From Adineta vaga (Eukaryota; Rotifera), in the NCBI GenBank assembly GCA_021613535.1, contig CP075492.1, positions 19,034,001 to 19,098,000 of the forward strand: a stretch of 64,000 nt of DNA. Reading direction: 5' to 3'. The stretch's first letter is position 1; every line of letters starts with the position of its first letter. Both the position numbers and the translations under genes were made by a program. Positions 38,187 through 49,310 of the stretch are shown one piece after another. Below the pieces are notes generated by a model. That model was not told the DNA's origin and ran no database searches. It was given only the letters and a program-made list of their open reading frames with translations.

Positions 38187-39201
38187 GTTCCACATGGATA
38201 TTATAGATAACTTGATATATTTATGTGCTGCATGAAAGAATAAAGCGAGGCTATATGATTGGTGCAAAAGTATGGTTCTTGTTTTAATTTGACGGCGCCA
38301 CTAGTTTTTCTAAATAAACACAAATAGATTAATAACAAATGAAAACAAAAGAAGTTTTCTAATAATCTATTGAAATAATCATAAAACTCATGTGAGTATT
38401 TCACATAGAATTATCTACATCTCAATACTGTCTTTAAATAGTTCATTCTATCATTAAACTAAGTGAGGGAATCACACTTCTCATATATTAATTTTCTCTG
38501 GGAAATGCAAGTTCTTAGTCTTTATCCTATATTTGACTGAAAGTATTGAGCTTGTCCAATAAAAATATTAAAAAATAAAAATTAGATCAACTTATTGTAG
38601 AACTAATTCAGAAATATGACAAAATTGTCAAATACAAAACATCAAATGTCGTAGATAATTTCATTATATTAAATAGATTTGAATTCGATGAAAACATAAA
38701 TAGGATTTCTTTCTACAGAGAGTGAAACATTCTTTGAAAAAGTGCATATAAGAAAATGCTTCGTATTAAAGATCGCTGATTCTTTTACAAATCCTCAAGT
38801 AAGTTTAGTTTTCTTTTGAATGTTGTTCTACATTCCGTTATTATACTCATATTGTATAAAAATTCCGAAATATTTTCTAAACAATAATTAACAACAATTT
38901 CCAAATAAAAGACTAGACGCAAGGAAAATTCAAAGAGAAAACCTTATTATTCCTCCTGAGAACATTATATACTACAATAAAAGCTTAAGAATTTGAAGAT
39001 GTGAAAACTTCAATATAAAAAGATTTTTCTTTAAAAATATCCTTCCCTATCGTTTTTAACTATCTTTAATCGTATACACCAAAGCTAACTTGAAAGTTTA
39101 TCAAATATTTACATGATAAAGTTAAAAGATGGTTTTTACATTATCTCGCAATAATGTTACAGACTTTCACACTTGCCATCTTTTTCCCGTCGGTCTCTCA
39201 T
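38187..39201. other. Intergenic region
   Basis: AT-rich, no supported gene, hairpin or repeat. Confidence 0.45.
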
Positions 39202-39434
39202 TTATTTTTCTAAGTCCAATAAATCCTGTTTCCTGTTCTGAATAGCATTTTCCAATTTTTCTTGTTCTGCTTTCATATCCGCAATTTCTTTTTCAAGTTT
39301 CTTCTTCCAAGTCTTCGTACTACAAAACCCAAAAGTATTATTCTCTGAAGTAACCAAATGTAAACGACACTACAAATATTTACCTTTGGATTACGTTCAT
39401 CACCATTGTTCTTATCGTTATTATTACTCGCCAT
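39202..39434 (-). CDS. Small coiled-coil protein (53 aa)
   Basis: A two-exon gene too short for ordinary frame lists. Exon 1 starts at ATG 39432-39434 and encodes MASNNNDKNNGDERNPK. After a phase-0 intron (donor GTAAATATTT; acceptor best placed at TACGAAG) exon 2 reads TWKKKLEKEIADMKAEQEKL and on to DLLDLEK-stop at 39202-39204. The second half has heptad-spaced Leu/Ile/Met and strong charge, so a single coiled coil is likely. No family recognised. The alternative AG a few bases upstream would give an early stop, so the acceptor choice decides whether this is a gene. Confidence 0.5.
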
Positions 39435-40863
39435 TAAAATAAGCAAAGTGTTAAATTATCTAAAAAGAAAAGACGCTACACTATATCTTTTGGATTTGTA
39501 AATTGCTGAATCTACGTCTAAAAGTATATTTTCTCTCAAGAGACAATGTTTGAAGACTCGAAATCGAATAAGTTGGACAATAACGTTCTCTTATAAAAAT
39601 TCGTTTCTGTTTTACATGTGAGAATAATGTACGCTCTTTATCTTTCGTCTTTTTGAATTCTTTCATTAAATTCTCAAGTTTTCATACCGAATTTTATCAC
39701 TTCTACAGATTAAATATCAAGAAATAGAATCATAAAAGAAATAATATTGGAATGTTAAAAAATTTGACGCTAGCGCATCCTCTGCGTGATCAAATGAGCA
39801 ATAACATCAAATAAAATATATAAAGATATATTTATAATAATGAATTCATATCCTATTATCCTATAGAGTCTATGAATTTTTCAATCAAGTTTCTGTTTAG
39901 TTTGTATTAACGGTGAACGCGATAACACATAGAAAATGTGGAAGATACAGAAAGTATTATACAGTTGAAAGCATTTTTTTCTAAAAAAAAATAGAACTCA
40001 TATAAATTTATTCAAGAAAAGCAATCGGATAAGTAGATCCAACTAAGTACGTTATAATAGTGAGGTCAATTATTAGTCATCACTCTTAAAAGTGATTTAA
40101 AATGATATGATCAAATAAACAACTTGAGTTAAGAAGGGATTACGAAAATAAACTCTGCTTTTTTAGTACGACATTGAAAATAAGGACATTAAAATATATT
40201 GATTTGACTTGAAAGTCATAATTGATGAAGTGCCAAGATATGAACACGAAGATAGTCGACAATGTGAATTTTATTTATTACACATGAAAAGTTATATTTC
40301 TAAAGTTCAAGAAAAGCAAACGGATTGACAAGATAACAGTACAGTTCCACATCATTATATATTAAACAATATGAGCGTAACAATCGTAATAGCCACGAAT
40401 AAATATACACATCAATAGTTGATATGGAGTCGAATACACTAGACGAATTAAAACAGAATTAATCAATCTGATTGCTGTTGTTACGTGGAAACGCCAATCA
40501 TGTTGCTTAATTCTGTTTTAACTCGTCTAGTGTATTCGACCCCTAAAAAAAGATGATTTAAGAAGTAAAACACAATCGTATTGGACGATTTAATTTTGAC
40601 TTAAATTTATTTTTCTTGTCTGTTTTCGATCTTCGGCGTATTTCACACCTATGACTATATTTTTCTACTGCTCAACTAGACGTTGACTGTTGCTTTTCAT
40701 TGTACATACGACCTCTAAATATTTTCATATTTAATGTGACCTTAGAATGACATGATGACCTGACGGAAGTTAACCTGTATCGTAATCGATGACTCTTTCC
40801 TATTCGCTATGCAAATCAACAATGTCATTTTGATCGAATTTTTCTTTCTCTGGCTAATCAGAT
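39435..40863. other. Intergenic region
   Basis: AT-rich. Contains the short inverted-repeat element at 40426-40541. No other gene supported. Confidence 0.45.
40426..40541. mobile_element. Short inverted-repeat (MITE-like) element
   Basis: A 116-bp near-palindrome: the left arm GGAGTCGAATACACTAGACG pairs with CGTCTAGTGTATTCGACCCC on the right, and the match runs on through AATTAAAACAGAATTAA (about 37 bp per arm, few mismatches). The loop is about 40 bp. No coding capacity and no clear target duplication. Could be a MITE or a structured RNA. Confidence 0.7.
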
Positions 40864-42544
40864 ATGAATAACTCAGTCGTTGGTATGATGAATCTTCCTG
40901 ATGAATTAATCATGAAAATTTGGAATAGTCTTACTAATATTGATGTACTTTATTCATTTATTGGTGTTAATTATAGTTTTAATCAATTGTTACACGATCA
41001 AACTTATACTCGTTCTATTGAATTAACAAAAAAGGACATGGAAAGTTCATTATTTGATTCAATTATCGATCGATTTTGTTTAGTTATTTTACCTGAAATC
41101 AATCAATATATCGAATGTTTCATACTTGAACTAATTTCAATGGAACGAATTCTTCTTGCAGCTGATTATCCTCGTCTAAATAAAATTATTTTTACACAAA
41201 TTAGTGAAGATTTTATACTTCGACATTTTACTAGTAAGATTATTTCAATTATTTAAAATAAAACCTTGTTTTTTTTTCTCCTAGACAATTCACCTTTAAT
41301 AAAGATTTTTAAAAATAATATCAAATATCTTCTTTTAACAATAAATCGGAAACAATTTCCATCATCATTAACTGCCATTGATAAAGGTAAAAACATTCTT
41401 TTACCTCTATTTCATACATTTACAAATCTTCTTGAACTTGATTTCAATGAAAATGATATTGAATATCGTCCATTCATATCTATTTCTGGTTTATCTTCTT
41501 CAATTTGTTCATCATCAACTCTAATCAATCTAAGTATTACTATCAAATTCTTCGATGATTGTTTATCTTTACTTGATGGTCGATTTCCTAATCTACAAAA
41601 ATTATCTGTTGTTATTGAAAAAATTACTAATCCATCATTATCTATTGAAAATTTAGTAAGAGAGAAAAAAAGCACAATTGAACTTATGAAATTTTAAAGA
41701 AGATATTTTGTTTTAGATAAAAAGTAAATTTTCTTTGAAATTCTTTTCTCTCGTTTCATATAATAATACAAATGAATATGAAAACTTCATATTACCTTTA
41801 ATTCAACGAATGATATGTCTCGAAGAATTAATTTTATCTTTAAATATCATTAATTTATCTAAATTAATTGATGATCATCATTTTCAAAATGAAATACTTA
41901 TTTATTTATCTGAACTTCAAATATTTCAATTTAATATAAGAACACGTTATGAACATTTCAATAATAACATTCTTTCGACATTTAATCATTGGAAATATGG
42001 TCAGGTCAATTCTTATATAAGTTCTTATCCAAATAATACTATTGAATTACATGTATTTTCAATACCTGGTTTGAAAAATGTTATTTATCGTATAAATTAT
42101 CATTTTCAAGGTAATCGTTGTGAAAATATTCGAATTTTATATCTTGTTGATCATGTTTATCCATTTGAACATGAATTTTTTCTTCGTATTTCTCATTCAT
42201 TTCCATTCATTACTCATCTTACTGTTTTAAATAATCGATTTTCAACTACTATCAATGAAAATAATTCAATTGTTAAATTTTCTCATTTAATTTCTTTAAC
42301 AATTCATTATCAACGTGTTTTTTATTTGGAACAATTCTTAAATTCTACAAAAACACACTTACCAAATCTTCTTGATTTGACTATTTCATTTAAAAATTTA
42401 TTAATCGTTTCAGAAAATTTCCAACGTGATATAACTCGTCCGAATTGTTCAAAAGTAGAAACTTTAGCATTTACAATACGTTCAGATGCTGAGTATTCAC
42501 ATGAACTCTATTCATATTTTCCATCTTTGGAAAAACTTTTCTGA
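40864..42544 (+). CDS. F-box-like protein
   Basis: 522 aa; exons 40864-41233, 41285-41655 and 41717-42544 sum to 523 codons with the stop and show no lesion. The N-terminus holds an F-box (LPDELIMKIWNSLTNIDVLY followed by SFIGVNYSFNQLL), a likely Skp1-binding segment of an SCF ubiquitin ligase. The remainder is Leu/Ile-rich with weak LRR-like periodicity (LLELDFNENDIEY, LINLSITIKFFDD, LEELILSLNIINLSKL) and no catalytic motif. It is a common layout of the large F-box family seen in bdelloids. Substrate unknown. Confidence 0.8.
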
Positions 42545-43397
42545 TTGATGATGTTTTTTCTTGAAATTCTATGTGATAAAGTTCATTTCTCTCTTTTTGT
42601 ATACACTTGTTACAATTCTACACGAACATTAATAAAAATTAAATAGCACAAATATTCTTAGATTGATTGATAAAGTTTTTTTTCTTTTTTTTAGTTATGT
42701 ATTTGGTGAAACAGGATTAAGTTCAATTCAATGTTTTCTTTTGAAGAATTTCGATAAAAGATTCTCACGAAACATTTTTTAATTAGGGAAATATATTTAA
42801 AGCAGTTCCATTCAATTGATAAACTAATTGAGATAATAAACTATAGTGAGAAATGTTGAGGGTGTGGGTGGGTGACTATCATCCACACCCACACCCACCC
42901 ACACCCTTTTTGCAAGGATATAGAATTAAATAATATATACCATTCGATTCAGCATCAAAAAAGCTACAAACGTATGCACAGACTTTTTTCTTTACTTTTG
43001 TTTTGTTTTTAAAAAAGAATATTTTTCTTCAAATATTCACCCCATAAAAAGCTATTTTTCTATATATTATCAAATTATTTGTTTAAATCTCATTCATATA
43101 TATACATATATATTTCCAATTATCTATTGCAATCAAACTAAAGTTTATCTAACATAATTCTAATATTCTGAACGCTTTTCCGTTATATAATTTTGCTCTT
43201 AGGGAGGGATTTTCGATTTTTTTCTACAAAGCAGCACATAAGAGCTGATCTTTTATTGAATATATCGTCTGATTTGAAGTAAAAACTATGTTTGCTGTTC
43301 ATGAAATACAATTTATTCAGTTTATTAACAATTCTGACGTCGTATTTCTGAATAAGAACAAAGAAGAAAAAACGAAATGAAGATTATTAATCAATTT
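42545..43397. other. Intergenic region
   Basis: Carries the hairpin at 42856-42907 and a TATACATATA stretch near 43100. No gene. Confidence 0.5.
42856..42907. repeat. Telomere-motif hairpin
   Basis: TTGAGGGTGTGGGTGGGTGA pairs with CACCCACACCC on the right. The spacer GTGACTATCATCCACACCC is nearly the same as in the hairpin at 43799, which marks them as copies of one element rather than independent telomere-like runs. Confidence 0.85.
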
Positions 43398-43756
43398 TAA
43401 TTTGTATGAATTTTGTCATTTCCAATTTTTCTATGAGAAATAACTTCTTCTTTACACAAGTTACTGAAGAACAATTTCAGTACATCACCAAATGATTGTC
43501 CATTGTTGTACGCTTCATAAGCGTTCCAAAAACGGCGAAAGAGTTTTTTTATATATTTCAATATCAATAAAATGTTTTCGTGATTGGTCGATCAATGATA
43601 CCATGGTATTATATTGTTGATCGTTCCGTTGTCGCACGGATCTTTTCATATTACACCACATTCCCTCGATGGGATGTAACTCGCAGTGAAATTTCGGACA
43701 ATGTACAATATTTATATTGAATTTTTTAGCCAAGATTTTCAGTTTTGTTCTCTAGA
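43398..43756 (-). mobile_element. DDE transposase 3' fragment
   Basis: C-terminal part of a Tc1/IS630-like DDE transposase: NINIVHCPKFHCELHPIEGM and WCNMKRSVRQ (the last acidic catalytic position lies in the HPIEGMW block). Then, after a one-base frame change in the A-run near 43548, FRRFWNAYEAYNNGQSFGDV and a terminal KIGNDK. The 5' two thirds are missing and a stop lies just upstream. Inactive relic. Confidence 0.75.
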
Positions 43757-43798
43757 CCAAAAGAAAGGAATTTGTATTGCAAAAAAAAGGACACTCTT

Positions 43799-43855
43799 CT
43801 TGAGGATGTGGGTGTGGGTGAGGAGAGGTAACTATCATCCACACCCACCCTCAAG
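43799..43855. repeat. Telomere-motif hairpin
   Basis: The cleanest member: CTTGAGGATGTGGGTGTGGG on the left, CCACACCCACCCTCAAG on the right, so the outer 7 bp are perfect inverted repeats. The 3' flank GATATTTAT is shared with the hairpin at 48794-48854. Confidence 0.9.
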
Positions 43856-44115
43856 ATATTTATATGATGAAAAATATCTTTTTATTTATTAAATTAATTA
43901 ATTAGATTTCTTTCATAAAGTTCACTTTTATTCATTTTGATCATAGAATTACAATTCATTTTTTATTTTGTCTCTTCACAAACATTTATTTTCCATTTTT
44001 CATCAAATAATTTAACAAATTCTTCACAGATATAATTCAGAGTTTTCATTTGTTAAAGAAAATGCAACAAACCTTCTCCGTTTGAAAAAATTTCGTTTTA
44101 TTGAATAAAAGATTT

Positions 44116-47100
44116 CTAATTATAATCAACGTTAAATTTCTGAATTCGATTATTACCATAATCCGCAACATAAAGATTTCCTTCAACATCAAATGATAAA
44201 TCCATGGGAAAATACAATTTATTTGGTTCATCTCCAAATACACTTTCACCAACAATAATTTCACCTTCTTTACACCCTTCGCACCAACGAATCACTCGAT
44301 GATTCTCAGAGTCTACGATAAAGACTTCACTCAAGTCATTAACAATTACTCCTTGAGGACTAAACAATTGATTGGCATCATTTCCCTTACCATTTCCGCC
44401 GGCAACAATAATTCCTTCTTTCGCATCTTTTCTCCATTTCATCACACGATGATTATTCGAATCCGATGCATAAATTGAATAATTTTCATCAACATAGATA
44501 TAAGTAAGACCATCGAACTGACTAAGCGAATCCCCTTTCCCATTTCCACCAGCGACAATAGTTCCTTGTATTTCTCCTTTTTTCCATCGGGTCACTGTAT
44601 TCGTCTCCCTATCAGAAACATAGAGTGATCCATCTTTACCTATTGCCAAACCATAAGCAGCAATAGCCGAAACAATAATTTGCTTATCTTTTGGATTTTG
44701 AACTGAAATTCGAACTATTCGTCTGTTCGAATAATCAGCGATAATCAAAGAACTGTTTGGTCTATCCATAACTACATCTGTTGGATTCCACAACTGATCA
44801 ATTCGATCTCCTTGTCCATGTCCACCGACAATGGTTTGTTCTTTGTTTTTATCAGGTCTCCATTGAGTAATACGATGATAGACACCATCAGTAATATAAA
44901 TGGTTCCATCAGTATCTACAAAGATCCCTTGAGGACGATAAAGCGGATTTAAGTGGTTTCCTGTTCCATACCAACCAACAACAGTGAATCCATGTTGTTT
45001 CCATTTAACTGGAACTAAAATTGAAAGAAACTTGCCTTGAAATAAAGTTAGTGAAAATATCTTGTATCTGAAATTATTTCTCGATGGATGTCACTGTAAA
45101 AATGAATAAAAATATAAGAGATGCACGCGTAACTATGTGGATGACTGTATAATGTAGATGTGAGACTATACGCATCATTTTCAACATCATAGATATTTAC
45201 ACTGGCGCCGAATAATTCATTTTTTCACTTTTATGTAAGTACTTAGGGTGGTCCAAATGTTCTAGCCACGGAGTTTTAAATATTTAGTATCTAGCAAGAG
45301 TGTTGATAAAGTCAAGTAAGCATATCATAAGAACGATTTATTTCTTGTTTTATTCTATTTAATGTTCGAAATAATCATTACTATTATGTATACAAAGTTC
45401 CGTCCTTTCTAGCAATTTGTTGAAAGTCTTCTTAACCCTTTCGGGACGGGAAACCACTATAGTGGCTTCTGGTAATTTTTATACAGAGAGATATATTATT
45501 CATTGATGATCGAAAGTAGCTGCATATGCGTTAGAGTATCTCATTGTAGTGATATGTATATGTATATCTAATGATATATATGTGATCATTCTTCATTTTC
45601 TTTTGTTTCTGCCTTGTCTAAGCTTATCACATTGGATCATTCTGATTTATTTTTCTGCACACGCATATGAGCATGGTTTGAATGAGAGGAGAGTTTTAGA
45701 TGGTGTCATCAGTTGTGCATCTTCGTTTATTTTCCATTAGTAATCAATGGGGGACTATGACAGTGTATTGACTGTAGCACGGTAGTCAAACGACAAAAAA
45801 ACGATTTCGCACCAGATATGAATGTGCAGATTGCGGTGTCGGTTTATGCGTCGCAAATTGTTTTCGAGAATATCATACCTGGAAAGCGTATTGATAAACT
45901 TTGATGAAAAATAAAAACAGTCGATTCCTAAAATCTTATTTTTCTACTTCTTTTTTTCCAAGAAATAATCCCGTCCTGAAAGGGTTAAACTCTTCTTCTG
46001 TTAAATAATCAATCTCATTTCGGTGTCTGTCAGGTAGACAATTGTCATTAAGTGATTTAATACATTTTAACCGTGATGATTTTTCTTGTTTTCTTATTTC
46101 ATTGAAAACAAGCTTCAGTTTTCAATGTAATAGTTGTGATCAATGGTTTTGCCTTCGTCTATTTTATGTATAAGAACATAGCCCGTTATTTTAAAGAATA
46201 AAGAAAATAATGTTTTGGGTTCAAATCGATTGCGACGAACAATCGTCCTCCACGGATCATTTTTACCAATCCAGATAGCACTACTTGACTTCCGACCAAT
46301 CTGACGATGGTAAATCCATCTCTCATCACCAGTCAAAATATCGCATAATCGCCATGTTCCAGTTCGGAATTATTCCCTCGACTGAAAGGAGGGTCATAAG
46401 ATTAGATTTGTCAGTGATCACAATAAAACTTGACCAAAGGGTTTTCGGGGTCAAGGATCACGAATATGAAGTTAGGTTTTCAAAATTTTTCTCGGGATCT
46501 TTATTTTCAGGAATCAAACTCAGTTTTGCAACAACTAACGTGTCTTATAAGGGTTGACCGAACGGTACTGTAGGGGTTGAGGATTTCGAATCTGGTGTTA
46601 GTTTTTACAAATTGTATGCATGACAAGGTCAGTAGAAGCATACTGCATAATTTCCACGTGAAAAAGCTAAGCTAGGGGTGCAACAAATCCTAGTGAAAAT
46701 TTGGATTTGGGTTTGTTGCACCCCTACAGCTGAGCGTTCCGCCGACGAGTGTTATTTATTCTAAATTCTGGCGACAAATTCTAAGTCGTTCTTGCTTCTG
46801 TTTGTTATTGAATGGGTGGACAACTGAGTATGATACGACCTTTCTCATCCTCAGACAATCATGAATAATTTGGTGTATCGTACCATGTGCGAGAGAAGTC
46901 TCAACTATAATATCATCATAAGTTGAATCCGGATCTTTCTCAATAACTTGATGAACACGTTCAATATTTTCATCTGTAACCACTGAAATCGGACGACCAG
47001 ATCGAGGATCATCATTGATATCTTCTCTCCCTTCATAGATTGTTTTCTGCATCATTTTCCAAAATAGTGCGAACTTTAATATAGTATCGATCAAATTCAT

Positions 47101-48615
47101 TAGTCATGTTTGACAAGCTTTTCTTAAAACTAATAAAGTGACGAAGGATGATCTTCGCCCTATATATACTATCGAGATCTGATGTTCTAGAACATGACGT
47201 TATAAAATGGCACATGAGAGAGAAATAAAAAAAGTGGAAAGTTCCAGAGTATACTCAAACGTTAGACAAGGGACAGTGAAATATCCTTGTAGTCATTGTA
47301 GTACAGCGCTTATCTAAAAGAATGTCAGAATTAAATCCAAGATAGACGAGACATTTTACTATGTATTCATGCAATAAAACTTTCAAAGCTGAGTATTTTA
47401 ATGAATTTAACATTCTGTAGCTAGAACTTCTAGACCACTCTAAGTAAGAAGATAAGAATTCCTTGTTCTTACAATATACTGATGCAAAAATCGACGAGAT
47501 ATGACTTTTCGACATTTTTCTTACTGATATTCTCATTATCGACGTTTCCAACGAAACTTGGCTCGAATCAATAGAAGAAATTTCTCTCAAACATTCTGAG
47601 ATTTACTATCATCCAATCAAAAGCGTGAAGCATTGAGATACTACTGACCGTGTTGTGCTGTTGTTGAGTTTGTTGTGGTAGTGTCTATCGTGAATGTTGT
47701 CATTTCCCCATCTAAAAAAGTTAGACATTCATCATTCGTTGTTCATACAAGAGTGTTTTTGAGTGCTTGCAAGGACTGACGACACAATTGCCATGTCTCA
47801 TGAGCGACAAACATCGGGTGTGGGTCTGAGTAAAGAAGAAACTCACACTTACATCCACATCGGTGGCATCACCCTCAATGTGGTAACAAAGTAACTATCT
47901 ACTAAGACGACAATGTGACTATGAAACGCGATGGATAATCTTGGAGTATTAGTATGAGACTCATGATGATAGTGCTATCAGCCGTTGCAACTAGTACTAT
48001 TTTTCGTTTTCTCTTTCACTATCGCAACGGACAAGAAACGTTTTTATGAACTAGTTTGAAGTCGAAGCTTAATCATAATTACGCTTCGCGCTTGTCTCGA
48101 AAAATATAGTTCCTTTCATCCAACATTCCGATAATTGAGATGACGTATCGTACCTCTCGTGAGTGTTTGATTAACAATGAAATAGCAATTCTGAAGCTTA
48201 AAGTCAAGCATAGTTCACAGTCAAAATAAGATGTTTCTCTGTCGATGTTTTCGTTTTAGCCAAATATTTGTTAAATATAATAAGGGACACGATACATATT
48301 ACTACTAGATTTTTTTGGTAGCATTTGGTTGTTTTGATTTTCATTATCATATTCTGTAGGTAGTCCAAAAAGTCAGTTAGGTTTAAAAAAAATCTGAATA
48401 ATGTTTCCGATCAGAACGGGAAAATTGTCTTCAACTTTTTTTCGTCAGGAGAAAACTGTACCTGTTAAAATTGTTACTGCTTCTTTCGTTTTTATTCCCC
48501 AATAATACTTTAGAGAAAGAATTGCTAGAGCGCCAGCAGTTATAACACCAATTATCACAATAAATATAGTGCAGCATAATTTTCTTCTAACTGGCGAACT
48601 CCTTAAGAATGCCAT
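44116..48615 (-). CDS. Anchored NHL-repeat propeller protein
   Basis: 371 aa from three phase-1 exons: 48615-48462 (membrane anchor, CTIFIVIIGVITAGALAILS), 47711-47649 (Thr-rich stalk, FTIDTTTTNSTTAQH) and 45014-44116 (propeller). The propeller has six to seven NHL motifs, for example NHLNPLYRPQGIFVDTDGTI, SIYASDSNNHRVMKWRKDA and GNLYVADYGNNRIQKFN. The NHL fold binds proteins, glycans or RNA; with an outer orientation a ligand-binding surface protein is likely. Exon sums and phases agree. Intron 2 (2.6 kb) carries a piggyBac derivative and a mariner relic, and intron 1 carries a telomere-motif hairpin. The exon 1-2 link is inferred from phase and from the same layout in the FG-GAP gene, not from transcript evidence. 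Confidence 0.75.
45436..45984 (+). mobile_element. piggyBac-type non-autonomous element
   Basis: 549 bp between TTAA duplications (45432-45435 and 45985-45988), with inverted ends CCCTTTCGGGACGGGA and CCCTTTCAGGACGGGA (15 of 16). TTAA targets and CCC ends are diagnostic of piggyBac. Inside, 45800-45900 still encodes the Cys-rich C-terminal zinc finger of the transposase (YECADCGVGLCVANCFREYH) ending in a stop. The catalytic part is deleted. It sits within the long intron of the NHL gene in the opposite sense. Confidence 0.9.
46115..47220 (-). mobile_element. Broken mariner-like transposon with insertion
   Basis: Mariner transposase pieces in order: FKKSLSNMTNEFD (degenerate N-terminal helix region), DDPRSGRPISVVTDENIERV through ERLRICRQNLE at 47000-46756, then FRTGTWRLCDILTGDERWIY at 46385-46320 and on to a truncated end near 46115. 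The first catalytic Asp is in TGDERW; the later acidic residues are lost. About 360 bp at 46386-46745 interrupt the gene between LRICRQNLE and FRTGTW. Several frame changes. Inactive. Lies in the NHL-gene intron. Confidence 0.85.
46386..46745. repeat. Repeat insertion inside mariner
   Basis: It holds two diverged copies of a GACCNAANGGTTTTCGGGGTCAAGGAT-type segment (about 46432 and 46554) and a terminal hairpin, GGGGTGCAACAAATCC at 46674 facing GGATTTGGGTTTGTTGCACC at about 46704. Unknown non-coding element. Confidence 0.5.
47815..47878. repeat. Telomere-motif hairpin
   Basis: CGGGTGTGGGTCTGAG is followed by ACTCACACTTACATCCACAT and CACCCTCAATG. Lies in intron 1 of the NHL gene. Confidence 0.7.
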
Positions 48616-48793
48616 TTTTTATACTTGTAGTACAGAATAAAGTTTACATACACTGTTATCATTGTAGAAGCGTGTCCTTCTCTTGTGCTGATGGCTGTCT
48701 CGTCATTCTAAAATTACATCGTGAAAAAAAGCATCATTTATTTATACCTTTACCTATAAGAAAATGATCGACATACCATATGATTCTTATTCG

Positions 48794-48854
48794 ATGGGTG
48801 TGGGTGTGGGTGTAGACGTAAATGTCTTAATTATAACTTACACACATCCTCAAG
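48794..48854. repeat. Telomere-motif hairpin
   Basis: GATGGGTGTGGGTGTGGGTG is followed by CTTACACACATCCTCAAG. It lies 180 bp upstream of the NHL gene start and shares the 3' flank GATATTTAT with the member at 43799. Confidence 0.8.
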
Positions 48855-49310
48855 ATATTTATTATTTCATTCTGATTAACTTTTCACTGTATGATCACTA
48901 TCAAAACGAACAATGAATTAGACTATAATTTTCTACACTCGCATGAGTTTTCTAATGTAGCAAACACAGTAATATGATCTCAGATAAATAAAACAATAAA
49001 AAAATTAGTTCAAGTTATAGAACTTGCTTGCAACAACATGAGAACAGATGTGAGTAGTCGTTCAATATAAATACAGAATATGGTAGAAAAATTGCATGAC
49101 TTTCCCATAATTTAGTTGCCGGAAGGAACTGTTTGGATCAACATCTCTTGTTATTCTTGATAATAGCGCAATGAAAAAACATACTTGTTTTGAAGGAAAT
49201 GCACTTTCCTGAAAAGGAAAAAACCTTGCCGTATAAAGTGTTTTTTTCACCGAATGTGTTCAGAAGAATAACGTTCTCTTCAATTCTAAAATCGAAGATC
49301 CTACGTAATC

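Noticed and set aside
47255-47590. 111-codon minus frame beside the mariner relic
   Set aside because: Not part of the mariner transposase and no recognised motif; may be flanking or chance sequence.
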